Assembly: GCF_000264455.2 (NCBI RefSeq) | Contig: NC_017966.1 | Location: 248,001-312,000, forward strand | Origin: Tistrella mobilis KA081020-065 | Lineage (GTDB): Bacteria > Pseudomonadota > Alphaproteobacteria > Tistrellales > Tistrellaceae | Direction of reading: 5' to 3' | Length of the DNA stretch: 64,000 bases | Part shown: positions 7,661-16,232 of the stretch, one piece after another | How positions within the stretch are numbered: position 1 is the stretch's first letter | Layout: every line of letters starts with the position of its first letter | The notes under the pieces: generated by a model | What the model saw: the letters and a program-made list of their open reading frames with translations, nothing else | Database searches by the model: none | What the model was told of the DNA's origin: nothing | Translations under genes and position numbers: made by a program

Positions 7661-9373
7661 TCAGGTCTTGTCCTGGACTGCGTCCGCCACCATCCTGCGG
7701 ATCAGATGTTTCTGGATCTTGCCCGACGCGGTGCGCGGGAAATCCTCGACCCATTCGATCCGTTCGGGAAGTTTTTGCCGCGCCAGCCCCCGCGATGCAA
7801 CAAAATCGGCGATCGCCTCGCGATCCGGCAGGGCGGTGCCGTCATGTTCCGCATCGCGGGCCGCATCGGTCGGGATCAGCCAGGCGCAGACCCCTTCGCC
7901 CAGCCGGGCATGGGGCATGGCGACCACAGCGGCTTCGCGCACCAGCGGGTGTTCGTGCAGCGCGTCCTCGATTTCCTTGGCCGACAGGTTCTCGCCGCCG
8001 CGGATGATCAGATCCTTCTTGCGGCCAGTGATCACCACCTGGCCCGCGGCCGAGACCGTGCCGAGGTCGCCGGTTTTGAAATAGCCTTCGGCATCGAAGG
8101 CCTCGGCCGTGGCGTCCGGGTCGGTATAGCCGCGGAACAGCGCCGGGCCGCGGGCCAGGATCTCGCCCTCCGCCCCCGGCGGCAGGGTGCGGCCGGCATC
8201 GTCGACCACCTTCACCTCCCAGCCCGTCACCGCGCCGTCGGTCACCGCGGCGGCTTCGGCCGAGGCCGGGTCGGTACCGGGATAGCCCTGGGTGATCATC
8301 GGGCATTCACTCGACCCATAGACCCGGAAGGCGGCAAGGCCGGGCAGGGCGGCGCGGGCGCGGCGCACCACTTCGGGCGGCACCGCCGCACCGCCGCAGG
8401 CGAAGATCTTCAGGCTGGCGGCCACCGGCGGCCGCCCGGCGGCGCGGGCGCTTTCCGCGGCCTGGGTCAGCTCCTGCAGGAAGGGGGTCGCGCCGATCAT
8501 CACCGACACGCCATGGTCTTCGATCAGGTCCAGCGCCCTACTGCCGTCCCAGCGCTCCATGAACACGGTGGTGGTGCCGTGATAGAAGGGCAGCTCCATG
8601 CCATAAGAGAAGCCGGTGACATGGGTGACGGGAGAGGGCATCAGGATCACCTGGCCCGCCCGGACGTCCCAGGCCGCCATGGAATTCAGCAGCGCCCGCT
8701 GCGAGGTCTCGTGGGCATAGAGCACGCCCTTGGGCCGGCCGGTGGTGCCCGAGGTATACATTACCATCTTGAGTTGTGAGGCATCGGCCGGGGTGAAGTC
8801 GTCGCCGAAATCAACCGCACCGTCGTCTTCGGCCCCGCCCCAATCCTCCCAGCTATCGCAGCCTTCCGCGCGGCCGCGCACGGTGATGATGGCCTGAAGA
8901 TGGTGCAGGCCCGGCTTCAGCCCCCGCGCCATGGCGGCATAGTCGAACCGCCGCCACTCCGCCGGCAGGACCAGAAGTTTTGAGCGCGCATCCCCCAGAA
9001 TGAAGCCCACTTCGCGATCGCGATAGATCGGCACGATCGGGTTGATCACCCAGGCCCCCAGCGTGCAGGCCAGGTTCAGCACCACCGCCTCTTCCCAATT
9101 GGGCAGCTGAAAGCTGACCACATCGCCGGGCTTCAGCCCCGCCTGCCGCATCTGCCGTGCCAGCTTCACCGCCCGGCTCAGGGCCTGGCCATAGGTCAGG
9201 CTGCCGGTTTCGGTGCGCACCGCAATCTGGTCGGGGGTCTGGCGCGCCCGGTCGCGGGCATAATCAACCAGCGTGCGCCCCGACCATTCGCCGGCTGCCC
9301 GGCGCAGCCGGGTCTCGTCCGGGGTGTAGCGCAGGCGAAAGCCGCTCGGGTCGTCGACAAGGATGCTGGACAT
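7661..9373 (-). CDS. AMP-dependent acyl-CoA ligase, AliA/FadK-like
   Basis: 570 residues from the ATG at 9373; an upstream in-frame extension would run through an intergenic repeat and is rejected. Adenylate-forming motifs are intact: MYTSGTTGRPKGVLYAHE, YGSSECPM, YFKTGDLG, KKDLIIRGGENLSAKEIED and the catalytic lysine in ASGKIQKHLI. The N-terminal half resembles cyclohexanecarboxylate:CoA ligase AliA and short-chain ligase FadK. It should activate a carboxylic acid with ATP and CoA in the cytosol. It is separated from the Liv genes by about 180 bp holding two copies of a hairpin repeat, so it may be its own unit with the TetR gene. Confidence 0.9.
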   Translation of the reverse strand: MSSILVDDPSGFRLRYTPDETRLRRAAGEWSGRTLVDYARDRARQTPDQIAVRTETGSLTYGQALSRAVKLARQMRQAGLKPGDVVSFQLPNWEEAVVLNLACTLGAWVINPIVPIYRDREVGFILGDARSKLLVLPAEWRRFDYAAMARGLKPGLHHLQAIITVRGRAEGCDSWEDWGGAEDDGAVDFGDDFTPADASQLKMVMYTSGTTGRPKGVLYAHETSQRALLNSMAAWDVRAGQVILMPSPVTHVTGFSYGMELPFYHGTTTVFMERWDGSRALDLIEDHGVSVMIGATPFLQELTQAAESARAAGRPPVAASLKIFACGGAAVPPEVVRRARAALPGLAAFRVYGSSECPMITQGYPGTDPASAEAAAVTDGAVTGWEVKVVDDAGRTLPPGAEGEILARGPALFRGYTDPDATAEAFDAEGYFKTGDLGTVSAAGQVVITGRKKDLIIRGGENLSAKEIEDALHEHPLVREAAVVAMPHARLGEGVCAWLIPTDAARDAEHDGTALPDREAIADFVASRGLARQKLPERIEWVEDFPRTASGKIQKHLIRRMVADAVQDKT

Positions 9374-9430
9374 GGGGTGCGGGGTCCTCGGGAGCACAGG
9401 GCGCGGAACAACGGCGATGATGGTCACAAG

Positions 9431-9480
9431 CCGCCATTGAGGCGGCGGCCAAGGCCACGGTAGTGGCCGCCCGGCGAGGG
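9431..9480. repeat. Dispersed hairpin repeat, copy 1
   Basis: 50-bp element that starts CCGCCATTGAGGCGG and ends CCGGCGAGGG. It contains the hairpin GGCCAC-GGTA-GTGGCC. It is near-identical to copy 2 at 9493-9542 (62-bp period) and matches, inverted, elements at 18251-18352. Confidence 0.9.
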
Positions 9481-9492
9481 TCGAACAGACTC

Positions 9493-9542
9493 CCGCCATT
9501 GAGGCGGCGGCCAAGGCCACGGCAGTGGCCGCCCGGCGAGGG
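9493..9542. repeat. Dispersed hairpin repeat, copy 2
   Basis: Direct repeat of copy 1 with one visible change, in the hairpin loop (GGCA in place of GGTA). It ends 10 bp short of the livF stop codon, in the gap between livF and the CoA ligase. Confidence 0.9.
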
Positions 9543-9552
9543 GCTGAAAGAC

Positions 9553-10272
9553 TCACACGGCCAGATAGCGGGCTTTGAGCGTCGGATCGGCGTCGAACTC
9601 ATGCCAGCTGCCCGAATACACCAGCTGGCCGCTGTCGATCAGATGCACCTGGTCGGTCACCGCGCGGGCGAAGGAGAGGTTCTGTTCGGTGACCAGCACC
9701 GTCAGCCCGTGATCGCGGTGCAGCCGGCGGATTTCGCCCGCCATCTGGTCCACGATCACCGGGGCCAGCCCCTCCACCGGTTCGTCCAGCAGCAGCAGGC
9801 GCGGCCGGGCGATCACGCCGCGCGCCACCGCCACCATCTGCTGCTGCCCGCCCGAGAGCGCATAGCCGGCCCGGGCCGCGAAGGGCACCAGCGCCGGGAA
9901 CAGCGCCCAGATCTCGTCCATGGTCATCGGCTTCACGCCCGGGCGGGCGGCATGCGCGCCCAGCGCGATATTCTCGGCCACCGTGATATGCGGGAAGATC
10001 CGGCGGTCTTCGGGCACCAGCATCAGCCCGGCCCGGGCGCGGGCATCGGGCGCGAGCGGCCCCATATCCCGGCCGTCCAGGGTGATGCGGCCGCCGGTGA
10101 CCCGTGGCCCGGCATTCAGGATGGTTTTGAGCAAGGTGGATTTGCCGGCGCCGTTGCGGCCGAGCAGGGCGACGGCCGAGCCTTCCTCGATGGCGAGGTC
10201 GATGCCGTGCAGCACCGCGGCATCGCCATAGCCGGAATGAAGCGCCTCGATGCGCAGAAGCGGGTCAGCCAT
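9553..10272 (-). CDS. livF: Branched-chain amino acid-type ABC transporter ATPase LivF
   Basis: 239 residues. Walker A LLGRNGAGKSTLLK, signature LSGGQQQMVAVARG and Walker B LLLLDEPVEGLAP are intact. Length and the 'GLAP' after Walker B are typical of LivF. The start overlaps the livG stop by 8 bp. Last gene of livHMGF; energises uptake across the inner membrane with LivG. Given the surrounding CoA ligases and dehydrogenases, the substrate may be a carboxylic acid and not an amino acid. Confidence 0.93.
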   Translation of the reverse strand: MADPLLRIEALHSGYGDAAVLHGIDLAIEEGSAVALLGRNGAGKSTLLKTILNAGPRVTGGRITLDGRDMGPLAPDARARAGLMLVPEDRRIFPHITVAENIALGAHAARPGVKPMTMDEIWALFPALVPFAARAGYALSGGQQQMVAVARGVIARPRLLLLDEPVEGLAPVIVDQMAGEIRRLHRDHGLTVLVTEQNLSFARAVTDQVHLIDSGQLVYSGSWHEFDADPTLKARYLAV

Positions 10273-11047
10273 GGCCCAGATAGACCTCCTTGACGGTCGG
10301 GTCGTCGCGCACCGCGGCCGGTTCGCCGCTGGCGATGACCCGGCCGTGATGCAGCACGGTCAGCCTTTGGGCAAGGCCGAAGACCACGCCCATGTCATGT
10401 TCGGTGAGCAGGAAGGCGAGGCCGTGGGCACGCCGGGTTTCGTCGATCAGCTCGGCCGCCGCTGTGCGGTCGCCCGGCGACATGCCGGCGGTCGGCTCGT
10501 CGAGCATGATCAGCTTGGGCCGCAGCGCCAGGCTCATCGCCAGTTCCAGCCGCTTCTTGTCGCCGTGGGAGAGCAGCTTCGCCGGGTCGTCGGCGCGCGG
10601 TCCCAACCCCAGCCCGTCGAGCAGCCGGCGGACCTCGGCCAGCGTGCCATGCCGCGGGCTGATCCGGAAAGTGAGGCCGAAGCCGCCCCGGGTCCGGCGC
10701 TCGCGCGCCTCCACCGCCACGATCAGGTTTTCGGCCGTGGTCATCTCGCCGAAGATCCGCGCCACCTGGAAGGACCGGCCGACGCCGCGCCGCACCCGCT
10801 GCCAGCCGGCAAGCTTCGTGACATTGCCGTCGTCGAAGCGGATCTCGCCGCCATCGACCGGAAACTCGCCTGAGACCGCCTTGAACAGCGTGGTCTTGCC
10901 GGCGCCGTTCGGGCCGATCACCACATGGGCCTCGCCCGGTGCCACATCGATCGAGACATCGTGCAGCACCTGGGTCTTGCCGTAGAACTTCACCAGGCCG
11001 CGGGCCGCCAGCAGCGGCGCGGCGGAGCTGGGGGCGGACAGGCTCAT
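10265..11047 (-). CDS. livG: Branched-chain amino acid-type ABC transporter ATPase LivG
   Basis: 260 residues from the ATG at 11047, which overlaps the livM stop as ATGA; a longer frame upstream is a shadow of livM. Walker A IGPNGAGKTTLFKAV and Walker B LIMLDEPTAGMSP are intact. The signature region is LLSHGDKKRLELAMSLA, so the usual LSGG is LSHG, as is common in LivG. It pairs with LivF. Confidence 0.93.
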   Translation of the reverse strand: MSLSAPSSAAPLLAARGLVKFYGKTQVLHDVSIDVAPGEAHVVIGPNGAGKTTLFKAVSGEFPVDGGEIRFDDGNVTKLAGWQRVRRGVGRSFQVARIFGEMTTAENLIVAVEARERRTRGGFGLTFRISPRHGTLAEVRRLLDGLGLGPRADDPAKLLSHGDKKRLELAMSLALRPKLIMLDEPTAGMSPGDRTAAAELIDETRRAHGLAFLLTEHDMGVVFGLAQRLTVLHHGRVIASGEPAAVRDDPTVKEVYLGHG

Positions 11048-12072
11048 GGCGTCTGCTCCTGCGGGCGGGTGGTCGATGCGACGGGTCTGGCGGGCGCGGC
11101 TGCGGCGGGCCGCGCGCGCAGTTTCATCACCAGCCCCATCACGCCGCCGGGGATGGCCAGCACCACGGCCAGCAGCATCAGCCCGGTGGTGATGTCGGCG
11201 ATGCCGTGCATGGTGCGGGTGGCGTATTCCACCGCGCCGAACAGGATGGCACCGATCGCAGGGCCCCAGAAGCTGGCGGCGCCGCCCAACAGGGCATAGA
11301 GCACCGGCTTTGTCGACATGCTCCAATGGGCGAGTTCGGGGGTGACGATCTGCATCCAGGGCGCGCTGACCGCGCCGGCGAAGGCGCTGGCGGCGCCCGA
11401 AATGGCGAAGGCGGCCAGGCGGTGGCGGTCGACATTAAGGCCCAGAAAGGCCGCGCGCACGGGATCCTGCCGGATCGCCCGGAAGCTGCGGCCCAGCACG
11501 CCATGCCCCGCCCACCAGAGCAGGGCCGAGGCCAGGCCGCAGGCGACCAGCATGAACCAGTAATAGGCATCGCCCTGCGTCAGATCGATGGTGGCGACGC
11601 CAAGCTCGATCGTCGGGCGATAGATGCCGGTCAGCCCGTCATTGCGGCCCAGCCAATCGGTCTTGGTGATCAGCACATGGACCAGTTCGGCGAAGGCGAG
11701 CGTCAGCACGGCGAAATAGATCCCGCCCGAGCGGCGCAGCGCCACGATGCCGAAGACGATCGCCGCCAGCGCCCCCAGCCCGGTCGAGAGGCCGAGCCAC
11801 ATCAGGAACGGCCCGCCGCCGGCCTGCTGGGGGCCGGCCGCCATGGCATAGGCGCCGATGGCGAAGAACATCGCCTGGCCGAAGGACAGCAGGCCGATGG
11901 TGCTGAACAGCAGGTTCCAGGCCTGGGCAAACACGATGTTGACCAGCGTCAGCCCCGCCAGGAACACCAGCCCCTGATTGAGCAGCGCGGGCGCCAGGGC
12001 GAAGAGGATCAGGCCCACCGCCAGCGGCCAGAGTGCCAGAAGCGGTGTCGTCCGGGTCGCAAGCATCATCAT
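11044..12072 (-). CDS. livM: Branched-chain amino acid-type ABC transporter permease LivM
   Basis: 342 residues, hydrophobic with about nine to ten predicted membrane segments. The segment FAQAWNLLFSTIGLLSFGQAMFF carries the AWN-x(6)-G-x-x-SFGQ pattern of LivM. The start overlaps the livH stop by 4 bp. It forms the inner-membrane channel with LivH. The C-terminal 25 residues are Ala/Pro-rich and probably disordered. Confidence 0.93.
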   Translation of the reverse strand: MMMLATRTTPLLALWPLAVGLILFALAPALLNQGLVFLAGLTLVNIVFAQAWNLLFSTIGLLSFGQAMFFAIGAYAMAAGPQQAGGGPFLMWLGLSTGLGALAAIVFGIVALRRSGGIYFAVLTLAFAELVHVLITKTDWLGRNDGLTGIYRPTIELGVATIDLTQGDAYYWFMLVACGLASALLWWAGHGVLGRSFRAIRQDPVRAAFLGLNVDRHRLAAFAISGAASAFAGAVSAPWMQIVTPELAHWSMSTKPVLYALLGGAASFWGPAIGAILFGAVEYATRTMHGIADITTGLMLLAVVLAIPGGVMGLVMKLRARPAAAAPARPVASTTRPQEQTP

Positions 12073-12965
12073 GCCACCTGTGCGCGTCCCATCAGCCCCT
12101 GCGGCCGGATCAGCAGCACGGCGGCCAGGGCGACGAAGAAGAGGATGCCGGGATAGTCCGGCAGGAAGACGGTGCCGAAGCTTTCGATCAGCCCCAGCAT
12201 CACGGCGGCGATCGCAGCGCCACGGATGCTGCCCATGCCGCCGACGATGATCACCCCGAAGGCCTGGAGCAGGAACACGCCGGCCAGGCTGGGCGACAGG
12301 CTCTGATTGGCGGCGAGCAGCCCGCCGGCAAGGCCCGCCAGGCCGAAGGCGATCACCACCGTGATCATCAGCACCCGGCCGACGCGAATGCCCAGCAGCT
12401 TCGCCATCCAGCTGTCCATGGCGACCGCCCAGATCAGCTTGCCGAAGGTCGTCCGCTCCATCAGCAGGTCCAGTCCGATGAAGGCGAGCAGGCCGCAGGC
12501 CACCACGAACAGCGCGAATTCGGGCATGATCGCATCGCCCAGGAACACCGCGCCGCCCAGCTCGTCGGGCGTCGGCACCGACATGAAATTCAGCCCCCAG
12601 ATCAGCTTGACCGCGCCGTCGCAGACCAGCAGCAGGGCGTAGGTGGCGATCAGCACATAGGCGTCTTCAACCCCGCGCAGCCGCCGGAAAATGGCGAGAT
12701 CGGCCAGCACCCCCAGCACGGCCACCGCCATGCCCGATGCCAGCGCCACCACCAGATACAGCCAGAGCGGCACGCCGCCGCCGCCTGCCAGCTGCAGCAG
12801 GGTGAAGGCGATATAGGCGCCGATCATGAAGAACCCGCCATGGGCGAAGTTCAGGATGTGCAGGATGCCGAAGATCAGCGTCAGCCCCGCCGCCACCAGA
12901 AAGGTCGCGGCCGCCCAGGCCATGCCGTTGAACAGGATCAGCGCCAGATCGGCGAACGTCATCAT
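12069..12965 (-). CDS. livH: Branched-chain amino acid-type ABC transporter permease LivH
   Basis: 298 residues, strongly hydrophobic. It carries the LivH pattern LTLIFGILHILNFAHGGFFM near the N-terminus and the conserved GLAGGLLAANQSLSP segment later. It opens the livHMGF block. A terminator-like hairpin separates it from livK upstream, which would make permease and ATPase output lower than binding-protein output. Confidence 0.93.
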   Translation of the reverse strand: MMTFADLALILFNGMAWAAATFLVAAGLTLIFGILHILNFAHGGFFMIGAYIAFTLLQLAGGGGVPLWLYLVVALASGMAVAVLGVLADLAIFRRLRGVEDAYVLIATYALLLVCDGAVKLIWGLNFMSVPTPDELGGAVFLGDAIMPEFALFVVACGLLAFIGLDLLMERTTFGKLIWAVAMDSWMAKLLGIRVGRVLMITVVIAFGLAGLAGGLLAANQSLSPSLAGVFLLQAFGVIIVGGMGSIRGAAIAAVMLGLIESFGTVFLPDYPGILFFVALAAVLLIRPQGLMGRAQVA

Positions 12966-13041
12966 CGCCTCCGTAAGGCCGCATTGGGGTGCGGAAGGTC
13001 GGGGTGCGCACCGTTGGCCATGCGATGCACTCTGTCTCGCG

Positions 13042-13121
13042 AAAAAATGCAGCCACCGGGGAGGGGGTGCGGCCGGTCACCGGGGAGGCGCGATCGTCTT
13101 GGCCGCGCCCCGGTGGCTGCA
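13042..13121 (-). terminator. Terminator or attenuator between livK and livH
   Basis: Perfect 14-bp arms (13048-13061 and 13108-13121) close a 46-nt loop. On the minus strand the hairpin is followed by six T residues at 13042-13047. It lies just past the livK stop and before livH, so it probably ends most livK transcripts and lets some read on. Confidence 0.75.
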
Positions 13122-13134
13122 AGTCGAGAGACGG

Positions 13135-14424
13135 TCAGAGAGACTTCAGTTCAAGCTTCTGTCCCGGCCGTGCCGGTTCCACCACGCTGTCACCCGGCAC
13201 CGAGACGAAGTCGGTGACCGCGAAGCCGTCGGGGTTGTTGGCCTTGGGGCTGATGCGGATGATCTCGACGCTCTTGATCGCCTGGTTGTCCTCGGCGCGC
13301 AGCGTGCGCTTGCCGGTGGCGCTGTCGAAGGTCAGGCCCTTCAGCGCGGCGATGATCGCATCGGCCCTGGTCTCGCCGCCGGTCTTCTCAAGTGCCGCCT
13401 TGTAGGCATAGACCGCCGCATGGGCTTCCGCCGCCCAGCCCATCGGATACTTGTTCCCGGTGCGCGCGACATAGGCATCGTAGAGATGCTTCGACATCGG
13501 GTTGTCGGTGTTGCCGTTGAAATACCAGTGGGTGCCGGTCCAGGTGTCCGGGGTCTGGTCCTTCATCGCCAGCGGCACCAGGAACTCGTTGGCCGAATCG
13601 ACCAGCACCTTGGTCTTTTCGAACAGGCCGAAGGGCTTCGCCTGCTGGAACAGGGTCACCGCATCGCCGCCATAGGCCGAGGTATACAGCCCCTCGAAGG
13701 GCTGGCGCACCGCGGCGGCGATGAAGTTCTTGTAGTCGCCCGCGCCATAGGGCACCAGGATCGGCCGCTGGATCTCGGGCTGTTTGCCGGTGACCTGGGG
13801 GAAGACGTTCAGCATCGCATCCACGAAGATCGCCCAGGTGGTGCGGCCATATTCATGATCGGGGATGATGCCGCCCCAGCTGGTGACGTTCGGGTAGCGC
13901 TCGGCGATCAGCCGGATCAGGCCGTACTGGCGCGAATAGGGGCTGTCGCCTACCCGGAAGACATTGGGGCTGTAATTCTCGTGGTTCAGCTTTTCGGTGC
14001 CGGCGCCGCAGGTCAGCACCGTGCCGCCGGCCGCCTGCATCAGCGGACCCATGGCCAGCGCCACCGCCGAGGAGATGGTACCCAGCTGCAGGTTGACGCC
14101 CTGGCCCAGCAGCTCGCGTGCCGCCACCGTCGCGGCGGCCGGGTTGGCCTTGCTGTCGCGGATCTCCAGCGCCAGCGGCCGGCCGTTCACGCCGCCATCG
14201 GCATTGATCTTCTCGACCGCGATTTCGGCGCCATGGCGCACGAAGCTGCCGATCATTTCCTGTGCGCCCGACAGCGGCGTCACCAGGCCCAGCGTGAGCG
14301 GGTTGTCGGCGGCACGGGCGCCGGGGATCCACAGCCGGCTCATCGGCGCGATCGCGGCCGCGGCGGCGGTGGTCTTCAGCAGGGTGCGCCGGCTGAATTT
14401 CGGGCCCTTGAAGCTCTGGGTCAT
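13135..14424 (-). CDS. livK: Liv-type substrate-binding protein with Tat signal
   Basis: 429 residues. The start at 14424 is set by an AGGAGA site; a longer frame upstream lacks one. The N-terminus has a twin-arginine signal (SRRTLLKTT, then a hydrophobic Ala-rich stretch and GARAAD), so it should reach the periplasm folded. The mature part begins LTLGLVTPLSG and follows the periplasmic-binding fold I pattern (GAEIAVEKINADGGVNGRPL). It delivers substrate to LivHMGF. Tat export is common for alphaproteobacterial members of this family. Confidence 0.92.
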   Translation of the reverse strand: MTQSFKGPKFSRRTLLKTTAAAAAIAPMSRLWIPGARAADNPLTLGLVTPLSGAQEMIGSFVRHGAEIAVEKINADGGVNGRPLALEIRDSKANPAAATVAARELLGQGVNLQLGTISSAVALAMGPLMQAAGGTVLTCGAGTEKLNHENYSPNVFRVGDSPYSRQYGLIRLIAERYPNVTSWGGIIPDHEYGRTTWAIFVDAMLNVFPQVTGKQPEIQRPILVPYGAGDYKNFIAAAVRQPFEGLYTSAYGGDAVTLFQQAKPFGLFEKTKVLVDSANEFLVPLAMKDQTPDTWTGTHWYFNGNTDNPMSKHLYDAYVARTGNKYPMGWAAEAHAAVYAYKAALEKTGGETRADAIIAALKGLTFDSATGKRTLRAEDNQAIKSVEIIRISPKANNPDGFAVTDFVSVPGDSVVEPARPGQKLELKSL

Positions 14425-14495
14425 CTCTGTCTCCTCCCTGGGCATGGCGCGGTTCTGGTTGGTGTCCCGTGGGGCACGGGCCGCGCCTTCATGCC

Positions 14496-16169
14496 TCATC
14501 CATGCGATGGGTGCAGATCGTGTCGGTCGTGTTCGGGTGCCCCGGCAAGCTGCCGGCGCAGTTCGGTCTTCAACACCTTGCCCAGCGGGTTGCGGGGCAG
14601 CGCATCGGTGAGGAAGACCCGTCTCGGGATCTCGTAATCGGCCAGCACCGCCGTAGCGGCCGCTTGCAGCCGAGCGATGAAGTCTTCATCGGTTTCGATG
14701 TCTTCGGTTGTGTCCGGCGCCGTGCGCACCACCACCGCCGCGACATCCTCGCCCAGCCGCGGATGGGGCAGGGCGATCACCGCCGCCTCGAACACGCCGG
14801 GGATGCGGTGCAGCACGTCTTCCACCCGCCGGGCGGCGATCTTCAGCCCGCCGCGGACGATCACATCCTTCAACCGGTCCAGGTGGTGGAGATGGCCGTC
14901 GGCATCTATCCGCCCCCAGTCGCCGGTGCGGACCCAGCCATCCCTGATCGTCTCCGCCGTCGCCTCGGGCGCGTCGCGATAGCCGATCATATTGGCCGGA
15001 CTCAGGATTTCGATCTCGCCGGCTTCCCCCGCCGGCAGTTCGCGGCCGTCCGCATCGGTGATCCGCACCCGGCAGAGCGGCATGGGCCGGCCGACCGAGC
15101 CGGGCTTTGCCGTCACCTCGTCGGGGAGAAGCATGGTGCCGGTGGGGCCCGTCTCGGTCATGCCGTAGTTCTGGCGCTGATCGACTTCCGGGAACCGTCG
15201 GGCCAGTGCCAGCACCGCCTCCTGGGGCATGGCGGCCCCGCCGTAATTCCAGAGCCGGATGCTCGACAGATCGGGGGCGTCTCCGCCCGCCCGCGCCAGC
15301 GCATCCAGCAGATAAAGAAAGCCCGAGGGCACCGACAGCAGCACCGTGCTGCGCCGGGTCGCGATCCGCGCAAGGATGCGCGCCGCATCGAAGGCGGGCT
15401 CCACGATCATCGCCGCCCCGGCCCAGAGCGCGGCCAGCGGGTTGAAATGCACGCCCGAACTGGTGAAGAACGGCACCGCGTGATGATGCCGGTCATCCGG
15501 CGTCAGCCCCAGCGCCGTGCCGAAGATCGCCCCCGTGGCCACGGCAGAGCGGTGGCTGTGCTCCACCGCCTTGGGCCGGCCGGTGGTGCCCGAGGTGAAG
15601 ATCAGATCGGCGACGGCCTCGGGCGCCACCTCGGGCAGGGCGAGACCGGCATCGGCATCCGCCGTCAGCCCGGCGAGCCCGTCGCCCAGGTCGATGCAGC
15701 GGGCAGCACCGCCCGCCCGCGTGATCGCGGCGGCAAGCCGCGGCATCAGCCCCGGTTCGGCAAAGGCGAGCCGCAGCCGGCCAAGCGCGATGGTGTGGTC
15801 CAGATCCTCGTCGCCATGGCGGGGGTTCAGCGGCACCAGCACACCGCCGGCCAGCGCCGCGGCATACTGCACCAGATGGGCCTCGGTGACGGCGGTGTTG
15901 CCGGCCAGCACGCCGATGCCGTCACCCGGCCCGACACCCGCCGCCACCAGCGCCCGGGCCAGCCGCTCCGCCTCCGCCGCCATGGCGGCGAAGCTGGTGA
16001 CGGCCAGCCCGTCCGGCTCGGCCGGCCGCAGCAGCGAGGGGGCGATCAGCATGGGCGCCGCGCCATGTTCCGCCGCCCGCGCCCGCAGAAGACGGCCGAG
16101 CGTGCCCGTCTCCGCAATCCTGCGGGCGAGATCGGCTTCAAGCGGTCCCTGGGGCGTGGGGGCAGCCAT
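14496..16169 (-). CDS. AMP-dependent acyl-CoA ligase
   Basis: 557 residues, a second class I adenylate-forming enzyme in the block and only distantly like the first. Motifs: DLIFTSGTTGRPKAVEHSH, NYGMTETGPTGTM, WVRTGDWGRID, LKDVIVRGGLKIAARRVED and the C-terminal lysine in NPLGKVLKTEL. It probably makes the CoA thioester that the downstream dehydrogenases and hydratase process. It lies 71 bp upstream of livK. Confidence 0.9.
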   Translation of the reverse strand: MAAPTPQGPLEADLARRIAETGTLGRLLRARAAEHGAAPMLIAPSLLRPAEPDGLAVTSFAAMAAEAERLARALVAAGVGPGDGIGVLAGNTAVTEAHLVQYAAALAGGVLVPLNPRHGDEDLDHTIALGRLRLAFAEPGLMPRLAAAITRAGGAARCIDLGDGLAGLTADADAGLALPEVAPEAVADLIFTSGTTGRPKAVEHSHRSAVATGAIFGTALGLTPDDRHHHAVPFFTSSGVHFNPLAALWAGAAMIVEPAFDAARILARIATRRSTVLLSVPSGFLYLLDALARAGGDAPDLSSIRLWNYGGAAMPQEAVLALARRFPEVDQRQNYGMTETGPTGTMLLPDEVTAKPGSVGRPMPLCRVRITDADGRELPAGEAGEIEILSPANMIGYRDAPEATAETIRDGWVRTGDWGRIDADGHLHHLDRLKDVIVRGGLKIAARRVEDVLHRIPGVFEAAVIALPHPRLGEDVAAVVVRTAPDTTEDIETDEDFIARLQAAATAVLADYEIPRRVFLTDALPRNPLGKVLKTELRRQLAGAPEHDRHDLHPSHG

Positions 16170-16186
16170 GGCGGTTCCCTCTGGTG

Positions 16187-16232
16187 AGCTTATCGACCGG
16201 CCAGCTTATCGACCCGTGAGCTTATCGACCGG
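16187..16232. repeat. 16-bp tandem repeat at the end of the hydratase gene
   Basis: Three copies of AGCTTATCGACC(G/C)(G) at 16187, 16203 and 16219. The rightmost copy contains the hydratase stop codon (TAA on the minus strand); the other two lie downstream. It looks like local duplication of the gene's 3' end. Confidence 0.75.

Noticed and set aside
6731-8779. Plus-strand open frame of about 680 codons
   Set aside because: It runs opposite the TetR and CoA-ligase genes, whose motifs are intact on the minus strand.
9431-9542. Possible CRISPR array from two repeats
   Set aside because: Only two copies with a 12-bp gap, and the unit recurs as intergenic hairpins elsewhere; no cas genes.
7661-9556. 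Longer N-terminus for the first CoA ligase
   Set aside because: The extension would translate the dispersed hairpin repeats; the family pattern begins at the ATG at 9373.
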